Shown here piece after piece: positions 13,701 through 25,856 of a DNA stretch of 64,000 bases (positions are counted from its first letter, which is position 1; each line of letters opens with the position of its first letter). The DNA lies in contig JAZARR010000092.1 of NCBI GenBank assembly GCA_037389465.1, forward strand, positions 20,803-84,802, given 5' to 3'. The translations under genes and the position numbers were made by a program. Below the pieces are notes generated by a model. That model was not told where the DNA came from, searched no databases, and saw only the letters and a list, made by a program, of their open reading frames with translations. The DNA comes from Baylisascaris procyonis. Its lineage: Eukaryota > Nematoda > Chromadorea > Rhabditida > Ascarididae.

Positions 13701-15985
13701 ATATAAGACGCATAGAAAATGAAGCGTGAAATACGACAAAGATTCGTTGACGATATCTCTGTATGATGGAATAGTCATTGGAAATTTTTACTCATTCGTT
13801 TAGATTTTAATTATGCAATTGCAGTAGTTTATAATACTAAATATTTATCTATTTGTGAGGATATTGTGCTTATTAATGAGAAGCATGATGTAGCATTGAT
13901 TTCTTTTTTGCAGGCGATGGCGATCTTCGCTTTAAATGATCGACACATTGAAAACGGTTGTATCAATGAACGAAGCATTCTCAGTGAAACCGATCGCCGC
14001 ATCGCCGATTGTAACGACTTCCATACGGTGTCATTGGAGAATGTCGCAGTAAGTAAACAGGTTCTTGAAGAGAATAGGCTGGTCCTTGTTCGCTAGGCTT
14101 TTATTGGTACTTGGGTATCCCACCACAAAAAGCATGTATGTATGTATATTTTCAAGTTGCAATTCTGTTACGGTCATAACTTGCGAGGCACCTTGATCCG
14201 AAGTGATGCTGAAGAACTTCATGGTCTAGGGCTATCCTGAAGGGACATTTTGAACAGCAATGTCCAAACTCTAGTTCTATCTTGAGGGGACGTTGGGAAC
14301 AGCGTTATCTAAGGTCCAAGGCTATCTTGTAGGGACGCTGTAATGTCCCCTCAAGATAGCCCTAATCAGTGACCTTCACGCCAACAGTGGTTTACATATT
14401 TGCGGCTTCTATTTATATATGATGACAAATGTCGCTTTACTATTAGCCAGGACATTTTCTGTTCGTACTGCCTATCGTATTGCCCACATATTTGACTTGC
14501 TTTCTATATCCACTATATAATATTGTGATAGAGAATTTGTTTTCTGGGAATATAGTTTTTACTGTGTCGTGTAAAGCAGTTTATTAATGTTGGATTTATT
14601 TTTGTTTATTTTAATTCTTACAGGCGGTGGGATACTCGCAAGACATCCAGCTAAGTATAGTTAGCTCCGATGGAAATCAGCCGCCTGAAGAACCTCGATC
14701 ACCAGGTTCGACGGGTGATGCACGAAATCGAAGGATCGATTCGTTGGATGAGGTGAAACGACCTATTTTTTACTTCATAATTTGCATTATTTGTCTAGAT
14801 GTATTCATGTCTCCGAATTTTAGACTGCGAAACGTGGAAGATTCCGGATTTAAAAAAGTTTCACTAAGAAGTTTCTTATCGACGTTTTTCTGACAGATCA
14901 GGAAAGTCGGTGAATCAAAATCTTTTGGCATCATTTTGGGCGTTTCTTTCGTTATCATTTCTCATTTGCAATATAGCAGAGCTATGTCCATTTCTGTGCC
15001 TATGCATATTCTTCTCTATCTTTTTCTGTTTGTTCGTTTGATGACTTCAATTTGAAAAGTATATAAGTTCAGCTTACTGTATTTGTTGAGTATAATGTAT
15101 GCCATGGAGTTATTTCTATGCAAAGATTCAGATGTTTCTGCATTGCTTTTGAGAGTTTACTTTGGAATAGGATAGTAGAAATTTCATTCTATGTCAGTTT
15201 TGCTGATGTGTTTTCCTAGTTCTTTTCGTAGTTCCCTTAATCTTCTGAAGCAATGACTGGACAGGGACGGGCAAGGGGGGATAACATACTTCCTGTTCAG
15301 ATATTTTAGCATTTGAAAGTGTCGTTTGAAAATCACTCATCGGTTATCATCTCCACCATATTTCGGTCAATTAGAACGGATGCAAGGTTCGAGAGGTAGA
15401 GTTGCGAGGTTTTTCCACTACGAATTTTAGTGTTATTTATTCTCTTTCAGTTCCGCAATGGATCATGGCTTCGATTTGGCTCTGTGAGAGATGAGATGGA
15501 TACACAAATTGGTGGAAGCAAGCTACCTCGATCATTTAGCGACCTTGGATGTTTCAATTGGAATGGACATGTCTACGTAAGAAATCTTTTTCGTTCATGC
15601 TTCCATATCCATCATTTTTATTATACTTTTAATTAAGAAAATTTCATAGAAACCATTCTGGAGGGACTGTAGGAGGAAGGATTGTTTGGCAGAGAAGGGA
15701 ATGGGACGCCTGAAGAGAGAGTAACATAGGGAAAGAAATAAATGAAATTGTTAGGGATTCGTAGTGGTACCTAAATTGTTCGGTATTCGTATCGGAAGCT
15801 ACGCGCCTGGTAGAAACCAATTTCGTTTCGATATCTGTTTGCAGTGCTTTGATTTTCAGGTAATAGAGACAAGCGTTGTCAACCGTTTAGTTGAATCTAA
15901 CTTGAACGGATCACATATTGGGCGTGAGAACATTGGAAACGCTTCAGAGACGACAACATCAAACTGCAACTCGTCACTGCGGTAG
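10794..15985 (+). CDS. unrecognised multi-exon gene, duplicated block unit 1 (5' end unresolved)
   Basis: Nine exons can be joined in phase: 10794-10879, 10960-10989, 11169-about 11243, 12263-12352, 12801-13408, 13914-14048, 14624-14752, 15451-15576 and 15860-15985 (stop TAG), about 467 residues. The last five exons are secure: every junction keeps phase with GTATGT, GTAAGT, GTGAAA and GTAAGA donors and TTGCAG/TTTCAG acceptors. The third exon's donor is uncertain. The 5' end is unresolved because exon 10794 needs two bases from an upstream exon I could not place and the usual first exon (near 10296) has a stop. The 608-base exon encodes a hydrophilic, Glu/Gln/Asp-rich segment beginning PHIGVHDCEK, with repeated SVDSQEEQLYSKILEEDLSV-like phrases and no membrane segment. 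I recognise no domain; it may be a disordered or partly coiled-coil protein. A near-identical decayed copy lies at 22.2-26.25 kb. Confidence 0.55.
10993..11027 (+). other. G-run at intron start (possible G-quadruplex)
   Basis: Immediately after the donor at 10990 there are G4, G14 and G4 runs. Equivalent G-rich intron starts follow the same exon in the other copies (about 22376-22395 and 35623-35640). Runs of four or more closely spaced Gs can form a G-quadruplex on the non-template strand. The role is not known. Confidence 0.45.
14227..14364. repeat. 138-bp fold-back element in intron, copy 1
   Basis: The 23-base ends (14227-14249 and 14342-14364) are inverted repeats with two mismatches; the right arm reads ATGTCCCCTCAAGATAGCCC. 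The interior has further copies of the same GGCTATCTTG-AGGGACG motif about 47 bases apart, so the element is a direct-repeat array capped by an inverted copy. It sits in the intron between exons 13914-14048 and 14624-14752. No transposase or clear target-site duplication is visible. It could be a small non-autonomous element or a structured RNA. Confidence 0.55.
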
Positions 15986-16017
15986 GTCACATCAAATGGC
16001 TGTTTATGCGATAGTGC

Positions 16018-16460
16018 CATGGTTCTCTGCAAGAAAGGCGGTACTCCGTTTGCGGGTGCCATCGTTTTCTGCAAGAGTGCCCTGCCGGCCTTCCACGGAG
16101 TGCCGCCTTTCGTGCAGAGGATGATGCCATCCTACTTGGGAACCGCGAGCGGAGTACAGGCGTTCTTGTGGAGAACGGTGGCATCCCGGCTTGGAACCGC
16201 GAACGGAGTGCCATCGTTCTATGCATGAAAGCCGGCAATCTGTTTGCGGTTCTCAACCAGGGTGCCACCGCTAAAAAAGCCGGCACTCCGCAAATGGAGT
16301 GCCGATTTTCCTGTAGAGGACGATGGCACTCGAGAAGGAGTGCCGGTTCTCTGCATAGAACGATAGCACTCCGTTCGCGTTTCCCAACCGGGATGCCACC
16401 GTCATCTGCAAGAAAGGCGGCACTCCGTTTGTGGGTGCCATCGCTTTCTGCAAGAATGCC
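16018..16460 (+). repeat. GC-rich minisatellite, unit 1 first segment
   Basis: Diverged units of about 38-42 bases built on GTGCCATCGTTCTCTGCA / GCCGGCACTCCG / TTTGCGG, some in inverted orientation. The tract starts about 30 bases after the stop codon of the upstream gene. It is the same family as the 2.7-kb array at 26.57-29.31 kb. Overlapping open frames on both strands are repeat artefacts. Confidence 0.8.
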
Positions 16461-17030
16461 ACCTAAGCCCAAGGCTACGCCACAAAGCCTAAGCCCCTAA
16501 GCCACTTAGCTAAGCCTAACCCCTAAGCCTAAACCTAGGCCTCTAAGCGTAAGCCTCTGAGCCTAAGCCTCTGAGCCTAAGGTTCTGAGCCTAGGCCTCT
16601 GAGCCTGAGCCTAGGGCTAAGCCTTAACCCTGAGCCTAAGTGTAAGCTTCTGAGCCTAAGCCTCTAAGCCTGTGCCTAGGGCTAAGCCTCAAACCTAAGC
16701 CTAAGCTCTAAGTCTAGGCCCCTATGCCTAGGTCTAAGACTCTAAGCCTGAACCTAAGCCTAAGCTCTTTATACTAAGCCCCTGAGCCCTTAAGCCTCTA
16801 AGCCCCGAAGCCTGAGCCTGAGCCCCTGAGCCTGAGTTTAAGCCCCTAAGCTAAGCCCAAGCCTCTAAGCCTAAGCCCCTAAGCCGAAGCTTAAGACTCT
16901 AAGCGCAAATCTAAGCCTAAGCCCCTAAGCATAAACCTAGGCCCCTGGGCTTAAGCCTAAGCATCTAAGCCTGAGCCTTAGCCCTTAAGCCTAGGCTTAA
17001 GCGCTGAGCCTAAGCCGGCTTTCTTGCAGG
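16461..17030 (-). repeat. degenerate interstitial telomere-like repeats (C-strand orientation)
   Basis: About 570 bases made of CCTAAG/GCCTAA hexamers and variants such as CTCTAAGC, GAGCCT and CCCCTAAG. This is the reverse complement of TTAGGC, so it points the opposite way from the terminal array. It lies between two segments of the GC-rich minisatellite. Confidence 0.88.
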
Positions 17031-17170
17031 GACCGGTGGCACCCGAGAATGGGGTGCCGGCTGTCCTGCGTAGAACGATGGCACTCCGTTCGCGGTTACC
17101 GGCCGGAACGCCACCGTCCTCTACAATAAAGGGGCCACTATGTTTGCGGGTGCCATCGCTCTCTGCAAGA
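17031..17170 (+). repeat. GC-rich minisatellite, unit 1 second segment
   Basis: Three or so units with the GTGCCGGCT and CTCCGTTCGCGGTTACCGGC elements, between two telomere-like tracts. Same family as 16018-16460. Confidence 0.75.
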
Positions 17171-17635
17171 ATGCCTCCTAAGCCTAAGCCTGCGCCTCAA
17201 AGCCTATACCCCTTAGCCTAAGCTTAAGCCCTAACGCTAAGCCGGCTTTCTTGCGGACCGATGGCATCCAAGAATGGAGTGCCGGCTCTCTGCATAGAAC
17301 GATAGCACTCCGTTCGCGGTTACCGGCCGGGATGCCACCGTCCTCTGTAAGAAAGGCGACATTCCGTTTGCGGTGCCATCGCTATCTGCGAGAACGCCGC
17401 CTAAGCCTTAGCCTAAGCCTTCAAGCCTAAGCCTAGGCCCTAAGCCTAAGCCTCTAAGCCTCTATGCCTGCGCCCAAGCTTCTATGCCTGATCCTAATCC
17501 CAGGCCTCCGTGCCCAAGCATCTAAGCCTAAGCCTTTTAGCCTTGCGTCTAAGCCTAAGCGTCCAAGCATAAGGCTCTATGCTAAAGCCTAAGCTTCGCC
17601 TTAAGCCTAAGACTAAGTCTAAGCGGGTTTTCTTG
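17171..17635. repeat. mixed telomere-like tract and minisatellite
   Basis: CCTAAG-type hexamers at about 17171-17250 and 17398-17630 flank a short minisatellite piece (about 17251-17397). The alternation suggests repeated insertion of one repeat class into the other, or recombination between them. Confidence 0.75.
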
Positions 17636-17930
17636 CATAGAACGATGGCACCCGGAAACGGAATGCTGGCTTTCTTGGGCTTCATTGGAGAGAACGAGGG
17701 CACCGGAGAACGGGTGGCGGCTTTCCGCAAAGATCGATAGCACTCGACAAAGGAGTGCCGGCTATCTTGCGAAGAACGATGGCACCGGCTAATGGAGTGT
17801 CCACTTTCTTGCAGAGAGGGATGGCGCCCGTGAACGGAGTGCCGACTTTCTTGCATAGAACGATGATACCCGCAAACGGTCTGGCTGCTTTCGTGCAGGG
17901 AACGATGGCACCCGCAAACGGAGTGCCGTC
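17636..17930 (+). repeat. GC-rich minisatellite, unit 1 last segment
   Basis: About seven diverged units of about 40 bases with GGAGTGCCG, CTTTCTTGCA and GAACGATGGCACC elements. The array stops at about 17930, where AT-rich DNA resumes. Confidence 0.8.
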
Positions 17931-18183
17931 CCTTATTTCTAGCTCTAGTTCTTATTCATTTTGCATATGCAAGTTTTCAAATGTATGCAAGTTTCTATAG
18001 TTTCATTGTGCCGATAAATTATTCAGATAATCGCTTTATGATCATATATCTAAATCGGCTAAAGTTTCTCCTTTATCGGGCATTTACAATCATACGATAA
18101 CAGTTAAGAATAAATTAGTTATGATGGGGATATTTTATTCCCATTTGAATTCATTTTACGGTTTTACTAGTTTTTGGGAATAA

Positions 18184-18501
18184 CTACTGATATTGCAGAA
18201 GCAATGCGATGGCGAATGCACGTGAAATATTTCTACCTGAGAATTGCTTGACGCATTTCGCCTTTTCACCGATGGCATCGATGCATACGCTATATAGACG
18301 TCTAGCGGGTTCATGCAGAGTGTTCGTTAATAGAATATTTTGCAAGCGACGTATTTCTTGAAATGTTTTTTGAATTGAAAACAATTTGTGCCTCGAAATA
18401 TCGATCGATACTCTTATTTCATATTGTTTATTAATTCCGATGGAATCTTTAATTGACATATCGTTGTGTAGGAATAAAAAGAGGTTGCTGCTACCTTTCA
18501 T
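18184..18501 (-). CDS. hypothetical 105-residue ORF
   Basis: An uninterrupted ATG-to-stop frame of 105 codons in AT-rich DNA. The predicted protein is basic and amphipathic, with no signal peptide, and contains SIQKTFQEIRRLQNILL followed by a cysteine-containing tail ending LLLQYQ. I recognise no family. Only its first part lies in DNA shared with unit 2 (homology starts near 18415/29620), so it is not duplicated intact. It could be a chance frame. Confidence 0.25.
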   Translation of the reverse strand: MKGSSNLFLFLHNDMSIKDSIGINKQYEIRVSIDISRHKLFSIQKTFQEIRRLQNILLTNTLHEPARRLYSVCIDAIGEKAKCVKQFSGRNISRAFAIALLLQYQ

Positions 18502-20400
18502 TTTATAATAAAGCTTATGGGCTTATAAGTTCGGTTTTTGGAAGGCTGTTTGTTTCAAATAGGAATTGAGTTAAGCATCTCTTGTAGGCCCCGTTTATCA
18601 GGAGAGGGGGGAGGGTTTAGGAGTGGGTCCATGGCGGGCGCCCTTTATCGGCAATTTTCTAGCTCTCCGGTGCTGTCCTTATTCGTCTTAACTATTTTAT
18701 GCAAATATCTTATTTTTGTTCAATTGTTTTAATCATTAAAGTGGAACGAAGAACCTCCAATGATATCTGTATGAATGTGTTGCGAGGCTTTTATAATATT
18801 TCGACTGGTTGCATTATCATTTATGAATATAAGCATCAAATGAGCTACCTCTTATCCTCAGGCTATTTCTGCTCTTATCTATTCATCTATTCTGTCTTTC
18901 ATTTCTTCTGCTTATTTAATGTTTTCTTTTTTCGATTTTTTTGAAATTTTTATTTGTTTTTTCATATATTTTTATTGATTTAAATAAAATTTCTTATAGA
19001 TAATTGCTGCGTACATATAGTTGGTTCCTATTTTACCACAGTGGAAATATTTGTATGCATTTTTTATGAAACTTTTCCTTCATAATCATACGAGGTTATC
19101 AGTCAGTGAGCGTATTTTCATGTTGAACAAATTCGCTGATGGAGGTATAGATTATAGCCGTTTTTATTCCGCATATATGCGTAAGCATACCGCAGCGGTG
19201 CAGGTCAGAGCGTATATTGAGGCTTTCAATATACGCTTTGAAAAGAAATCGCTGGACGCCTACACTTTTTATAATGGAATAGTGACCTCTGATGAGCATT
19301 TCGGACATCGTAGTGATTCTCTCGACCTTATACTACAGTTACTGTGATCTTTGTGAGCAAACTTTATAATAGTTATCTAACAGTCCACACTTATTACTCA
19401 AACCTCAAAACTTGTTCTTCGTATATCATGTTCTGTTGATGTCCTTCCGCATTAGACTACATTAGTTTCCATGAATTCCTTTCAGTCGATGGATGTACCT
19501 TAACCCCACTGAAAGGTATCAACCAAATCTAGAGAGTGTGGCGATGACGCAATTTTATGTCATTAAAAAATATTTTCGCGAACAAGTTTAGAGCATTTAT
19601 GATAATAATGATATTTTTTTCATCCTTAATACTGCGGGTTAGTTTTTGTTCTCCTTGCCCACCCCCTCCCTCCTTCCTCCGCTCTTCTTCCCTAACCTTC
19701 CTCTTTCTGGCTCACCCGCGTCCCTGCCCCTCCCCCTTCACCTCCAACCCTCCGCTAACCTCAATAACTCTACTGGGACTGAAAGTGGTATAGATGCATG
19801 AGAGCATGACTAACGCGGCGGACGTACAACCTGTGGAGCTGACTAAGTCACTTTGTGCGCTTTAATCGAACACACGCCACATTTTCCTTCCTATTCAAAT
19901 TTTTATGTAAAAGAGTGTGTTTCAGCGCTATGCGCGCAGCGTACGTGATTGATTTGCGTGGTGTGGCGTGGCGATTGGTCGAATTTCTCGGCAAATATCA
20001 CCGAGACCGAGATTCGAGACCTCAGGTCTCGCTGTTGATGTCGATAAATGGTAAGGTTTTGTTTCGAAAATTCCTTTGTTGCTTATGCAATATGCGTTTA
20101 GCTCAAAGACCGGTGAGTGCATGCGTAAATATTCAGCATCTGAAGCTCCCGCTATTAGCCATGCTCGTTTTATGTTCAGTTTCCTGTTGTTTTTTAGGCA
20201 TAATGATATTGGCGGAGTAGTATTTGTCCTAAAGAATCGTATTATGATTGAAGGATTGATAAAGCCAGGACTCTTGATTGTGCCCACCCCTCTTTATCAA
20301 CGCATTGTTCACCCCTCCACCTCTCCGGAAGAGAATAACTTTCTTTTTGCTGCCTATCATCATTTCCTCCTGCCCATTTATCCCCTCCTGCCGTCATAAG
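18470..20400 (+). repeat. unit 1 right part of the segmental duplication
   Basis: Matches 29671-31620 with high similarity, for example the shared GGAATAAAAAGAGGT, ATAAAGCTTATGGGCTTATA and CAATGATATCTGTATGAATG segments. The internal part around 19040-19330, which holds a 108-codon frame starting with TTG at 19021, is only partly kept in the other copy (30240-30660). I treat that frame as unconfirmed. Confidence 0.8.
19930..20050 (+). pseudogene. orphan first exon, intact copy
   Basis: TTTCAG/CGCT/ATG opens a 40-codon exon beginning MRAAYVIDLRG and containing FLGKYHRDRDSRPQ, ended by a GTAAGG donor after AAATG. The arrangement suggests a trans-spliced first exon of the duplicated gene family. 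None of the family's later exons follows it within this copy: the next sequence is a short relative of the 120-bp satellite and then another module. It appears cut off from its gene body, though the exon itself is open. Confidence 0.45.
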
Positions 20401-20509
20401 AAGTTATAACGAAAATATAGGAGAAAAACTACCCAACCTTCAAAACTTACTCTTGTTGTTTCATGCTCTATCTGCGTTTTTTTCGCATTAGATTACATTT
20501 TTCCCATTA

Positions 20510-21090
20510 TCAGTGCACAGGGTTAGTTCTCGTCCTCGTTTCCCCCCCTCCCGCCTTCGCTCCTCTCCCCTCCACTTCCTCTTTCTAGATCACCCACGTC
20601 CCTCCCCCCTCCTCCTTGATCTGAATAATTCTACTCTACGCATAAGTTCTACTGGAACGGCAAGTGGTACAGATGCATAAGAGTATGACTAACGCGGCGG
20701 GCGGACAACGATATGGAGCTGAATAGGTCGCTGTATGCGCTTTGATTGATAACACGCCACATGTGCGCATTCAAATTTTTATGTAAAAGAGTGCGTTTCA
20801 GCGCTATACGCGCAGTGTAGGCAGTGGTTTTGTTGATGTGGCGTGACGATGGGTCGAAGTTGCTGGTAAATGTCGCCTAGGCCGAGGTCCGAGACTTCAG
20901 ATATCGCTGCCGATGTTGATAAATGGGTAAGATTTTGTTTCGAGAATTCCTTTATTGAAGAATCAGGGAATCTTTGCGTGCTTACCCAATATGCATTTGG
21001 CTCATAGACCGGTAAGTGTATGCGTAAATGTTCACCACCTGAAGCTCTCGCTATTAGCTGTGGTCGTTTTAATGGTCATTTCCCTGTTGT
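20510..21090 (+). repeat. 5' module copy 3 (degraded)
   Basis: Repeats the C-rich tract, the GGCAAGTGGTACAGATGC segment and the TTTCAGCGCTATACGCGC site, where the start ATG has become ATA. A satellite-like segment (about 21097-21230) follows. No open first exon remains. Confidence 0.75.
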
Positions 21091-21289
21091 TTGTGAGGCG
21101 TGCTCACCCCTCTTTGTCAACACGTTTTTCACCCCTTTCCCTCTCTCCGGATAAAACTTTCTTTTTGCTGCCTACCGTCATTTATTCCTCCCCATTTATC
21201 CCCTCCCGCAGTCATTCGACGTGTACACCCCCATTTGATGGATATTACGTATCTTGATCTCATTGAAACGTATCTACCAAATCCAGAGA

Positions 21290-22080
21290 CTGTGGCGATG
21301 ACGCAATTTCGCGTCACTAAAAAGTATTTTCGCGATTAAAATTAATGCATTTGTAATAGTAATAATGATACATATTTTTTCACTATCAATGCAGCGGGTT
21401 ACTTCTCGTTCTCGTTGCCTCCCTCCCCCTCCTTCGTTGCCTTCCTTCCTTTTCCTTGGTCACCCGCTTCCCTACTCCGCTTAACCTTGGCCTCCCACCC
21501 TCCCGGCAACCCGAGCAATTCTACTGGAATGGCAAGTGGTAGGGATGCATAAGAGTATGACTAACGCGGCGGGCGGACAACGATATGGAGCTGAGTAGGT
21601 CGCTCTATGCGCTTTGATTGATAACACGCCACATGTGCGCATTCAAATTTTTATGTAAAAGAGTACGTTTCAGCGCTATGCGCGCAGTATACGCAATGGG
21701 TCAGTTTGACGTGGCGTCATGATGGGCTGAACTCGCTGGCGAATACTACCGAGGCGGAGGTTCGAGGCTTCAGCTCTCAGTTCTGATGTCGATAAATGGT
21801 AAGATTTTGTTTCGAAAATTCCTTTATTGAAGAATCAGGGAATCTATGCACCTTACCCAATATCCATTTGGCTCTCAGACCGGTGAGTGTATGCGTAAAT
21901 GGTCAGCACCTGAAGCTCTCACTAATAGCTGTGGTCGTTTTAATGGTCATTTTCCTGTTGATCTTAAGGATTCATGACATTGGTTGAGTAGTATTTGTCC
22001 TAGAGAATCGTTTTATGATTGAAGGGTTATTAACCCATGAAGGATCATAAGTCGGGAAATCCACGGTCCTTACAGGAACA
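21290..22080 (+). repeat. 5' module copy 4, head of unit 2
   Basis: Begins with the ATGACGCAATTT...CGTCA border and continues through the C-rich tract and the exon-1-like region (about 21679-21800), where the frame is broken. It leads straight into the decayed gene copy of unit 2. Confidence 0.75.
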
Positions 22081-24289
22081 TCATCTTTGAACAACACTTC
22101 AAATAGCCTGAGTTCCATTTACTGTGAAAACTCAAACGGTTTTTATTGTAATGATGCTACATGTTACTTTCATTTTAGGTACTTAAATGAATTGAAAGAA
22201 CTGAGTGCGACAGCAACAATTCTGGAGTTTCTTCAGAAACGCGAACGTCTCTTCGAATTGCGAAGTGAGTTGACTTCTATGTTATCCCATGAAAACTTTG
22301 ATTTGCAGATGACAAACATTGAACTTTCTGATTTATATTCAACCTGCAAGTGCTTTGTGAAAAGACTAGAAGGTAGTGGGGTGGGGGGGGGGAGCGGGTG
22401 TGGATAGCTGGGAGGAAGTTGGTAGTGGTGGCTCCAACCACTCAAGATTTCAGGCAAAGAGTGACTCCAACTACTCAAAATTTCAGTCCAGGGAGTGACC
22501 ACAGCTACTTAAGATCTCATTCAAAGGAATGACCTCAACTGCTCAAGGTTTCAGTCGATTAATATTAGTCATTTTAATTTGCATTTTCAAATTGTATTTT
22601 TTATAGTTCATCGGAAAAAAAGACAAGTATTTCATATTTGTCATTTTTTTAAAATTTACCTACAGGACAAGGTCATCACAACAATGCTGGACAGTCGACG
22701 AGGTCACTAATGGATGAGTGGGCAGCTGTCGTCAAAAGAAGTTGGCTCTTTTTCAGTTATGCTTGTTCTAGCAGTTTATACCAATATCACTACCTGTATG
22801 CATGGAATACTACTCCAATTCACTTTATTTTCTCTACTTTCATGCATCTGCTATTCATTGGGGGGTATCACTTAGTATGTAATTCGAAGTGTCCCTCCAC
22901 TGGAATTGCCTTAATGAAATGCAGACTGAGAATTAGTGAAAGGAGAGAGGTTGGAGGAAATTGAGTTAGAGTTAACGATGAGGGGAGAGTTGAAGTGCAT
23001 GATTTGATGGGGGGTGGGGTGGGGTGGGTGAGTTGAAATTGGCTGCTCATTAAACATTTGGAAAGGCTTAGTCCTTTTAAAAAACTTTAATATCGCTTTC
23101 AAAATTTTGCTCATAATCATGCATCGGTCAGTTAACATGAGTGGGTGAGGTGGGAGGGAGGTGGAAGGAGGGGATGGGGAGGGGCAATATTGCCGATTTT
23201 CAGATCAAGAGACCAATCTGTCGAGATTAGCCGTTTCAGTTTTCAACCTTTAGTTATTACTGCAGCTAATAATAAATGATCCTTGATTTGGAAATTTTGC
23301 TAACTCGTAAATTATTTATATTATTTTACGATTATTATTGTGGTTGAGGCTTGGTGTTAAATCCAACTTTCCGTCTAGCTCTAATTATTCAAATATCCTT
23401 GTTTGATGACGGATCAGCGATACATCCGTCTGTAGTCAGTATTTTCTTTGGTTAGTCAAACAATAAACTTTTACCTAAAAATTTTTGGTTATTTTAAAGG
23501 AATCGTTAATCGAAATGAAATTTTTGTGGTAAATAGTAATTTAATTTTAATGTCATGGCAACGTTATAAGTCAAGCAGTAAATTCTCATTCTCGTTAGTG
23601 AAGAACTTCACTGTAATCCAATATTATAAACTACTGGAATTAAATACTAAAGTTCGCGAACGCTATGGGCTTGACCTTTAGGTTAGCTTGAGGTTGAGGT
23701 GCAACTTCATGAACTGTTTCAGTTGAATGGAAACATGAATTTCATTTATTGCAGCGGTCAATAATGGTTGTAAATATTTTGCAGAATTGAAAGAACAGCA
23801 AATTTTCGAAGAGCTTCGCAACACTTTCTTCGTGGAGGAAGGTAGGTGTTTATGATTTATCATATTTTTCACTGGCTCGTTTAATCTTATTCAATCGTGT
23901 TTCACTATTTTTTCGTGTATCTATGAAATCAGCAACTAAACCTTGAACTGAAGTATGACTCCGGAGTCCTTTTGCTAAGTCTGAAGGCGGATTTTCGTAG
24001 AAATTCATATTTGTGTAAGGGAATCTGGTGCAGTCGCGAAATTCATCTGTTTATAACTGATTAAGTATTGTTGACATAAATGCCCGAATATGCGGGACCT
24101 CGGGTAGTCCTGTCTAATCTCTTTCTCCGTTGAGATGAAGCAAGTATAATTGCCCTGATCTCTGCCCCAGTTGTTAAGGGTTCTTTCTGAAGGGAAGAAG
24201 CGTCACGATAAGAATCGCCTTATTCTATGGAAAGAGGAAAGGGGACTGGACTGAAACACTCGATGAGTTTAACTAAATTCAAGTTCCAG

Positions 24290-24897
24290 ACCCTCATATC
24301 GGAGTTCACGATTGTGAAAAAGCGGTTGAAAGTCAATTACCAGAGAGGGTGAACGAACGTATTTCATATGCACGCCTCAAAAACCAAATGATCACAAATA
24401 CTTACGAGAGGCAAATCACGGCAGACGCTATGAAAAACCAGTTGATAGCTGAAGATCCACAAGAACATGTCAGCGTGGATTCGCAAGAGGAACAATTGTA
24501 TTCAAAGATTTTAGAAGAGGATTTGTCCGTGGATACGCAAGACAATTATCTTTATACGACTGTTGTAAAAAATCAGCCTTCTCTCACTTCATCGGATGGT
24601 AATCGAAGTGCACCGATCTTAGAAGAGACACTATCCAACAAAACCGAACAAACGCAGTTGTCAGCATATAAACCGGAAGAGCGGTTGGAGGATGCCTTAG
24701 AGAGAGATGAATATTTGGGCAGTGCTCCCGAAAGTGGACAACCGAGAGACGGTGAATGCGATAAGGAACGAGAAGGTCGAAATCTGGCTGCTGGCGATTC
24801 GAACGTCGGGTTGGATACGGCGGAAGAACATCGGGAAGGATGTGAAGTTGCAAAGTTGTGCTCCTTAGGGAGTGAGACTCAGTCACCGGCTCCAAAG
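24290..24897 (+). CDS. intact large exon of the decayed copy
   Basis: This 608-base exon is fully open and flanked by a TTCCAG acceptor and GTATGT donor, as in unit 1 (12801-13408). I count seven base differences from unit 1; six change an amino acid (for example Cys to Tyr, Lys to Asn, Leu to Val, Asp to Tyr) and one is silent. A truncated product is possible but nothing shows it is made. Confidence 0.35.
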
Positions 24898-25718
24898 GTA
24901 TGTTCAGCTGATAATGTGGACTTCTTTTTCATCTAAGATGATTAGCACCGCATATCCAAATCAAATGCTGGCATTATTCGTAGTCATCAGTGGAGTGGAG
25001 TGAAGGAGGACAGAGGATGATTTGGCGTATTTTTAGTCTTTAAAGTTCAAATTGGAGGCTTGAAGAGGTACGAGGAAGGGAAGGGTTGAAGCTAAGGAAG
25101 CGGCATCGGGCTATTTCCTTATTTCGTCTCATCCTAATTCTGCGATAGTTTTTTGAAAAGAGGATAACGTGAGATCTATATTTCGCTTAATATAAGACGC
25201 ATAGAAAATGAAGCGTGAAATACGACAAAGATTCGTTGACGATATCTCTGTATGATGGAATAGTCATTGGAAATTTTTTCTCATTCGTTTAGATTTTAAT
25301 TATGCAATCGCAATAGTTTATAATACTAAATATTTATCTATTTGTGAGGATATTGTGCTTATTAATGAGAAGCATGATGTAGCATTGATTTCTTTTTTGC
25401 AGACGATGACGATCTTCGCTTTAAATGATCGACACATTGAAAACGGTTGTATCAATGAACAAAGCATTCTCAACAGAAGCGATCGCTGCATCCCGATTAT
25501 AATGACTTCCATACTGTGTCGTTGGGGACTGTTGCAGTAAGTAAACAATTTCTTGAAGAGAATAGAGTGGCCGTTGTTCTTATGAGCTAGGTTTTTGTTA
25601 GTACATGGGCATCCACCGCAAATAGCATGCATGTATTATACTTTCATGTTGCAACTTTGTTACGGTCATTCCTTGCGAGGCACCTTCATCCGAAAAAATG
25701 CTGATGGACTCCACGGTT

Positions 25719-25856
25719 TAGGGCTATCTTCAGGGGACGTTGTGAACAGCAATGTCTAAACTCTAGTTCTATCTTGAGGGGACGTTGGGAACAGCATTAT
25801 CCAAGGTCTAAGGCTATCTTGTGGGAACGTTGTGATGCCCCCTCAAGATAGCCCTA
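25719..25856. repeat. 138-bp fold-back element in intron, copy 2
   Basis: The same element as at 14227-14364, at the equivalent intron position in unit 2, with arms TAGGGCTATCTTCAGGGGAC and the matching inverted right arm. Its presence in both units dates its arrival before the segmental duplication. Confidence 0.6.
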
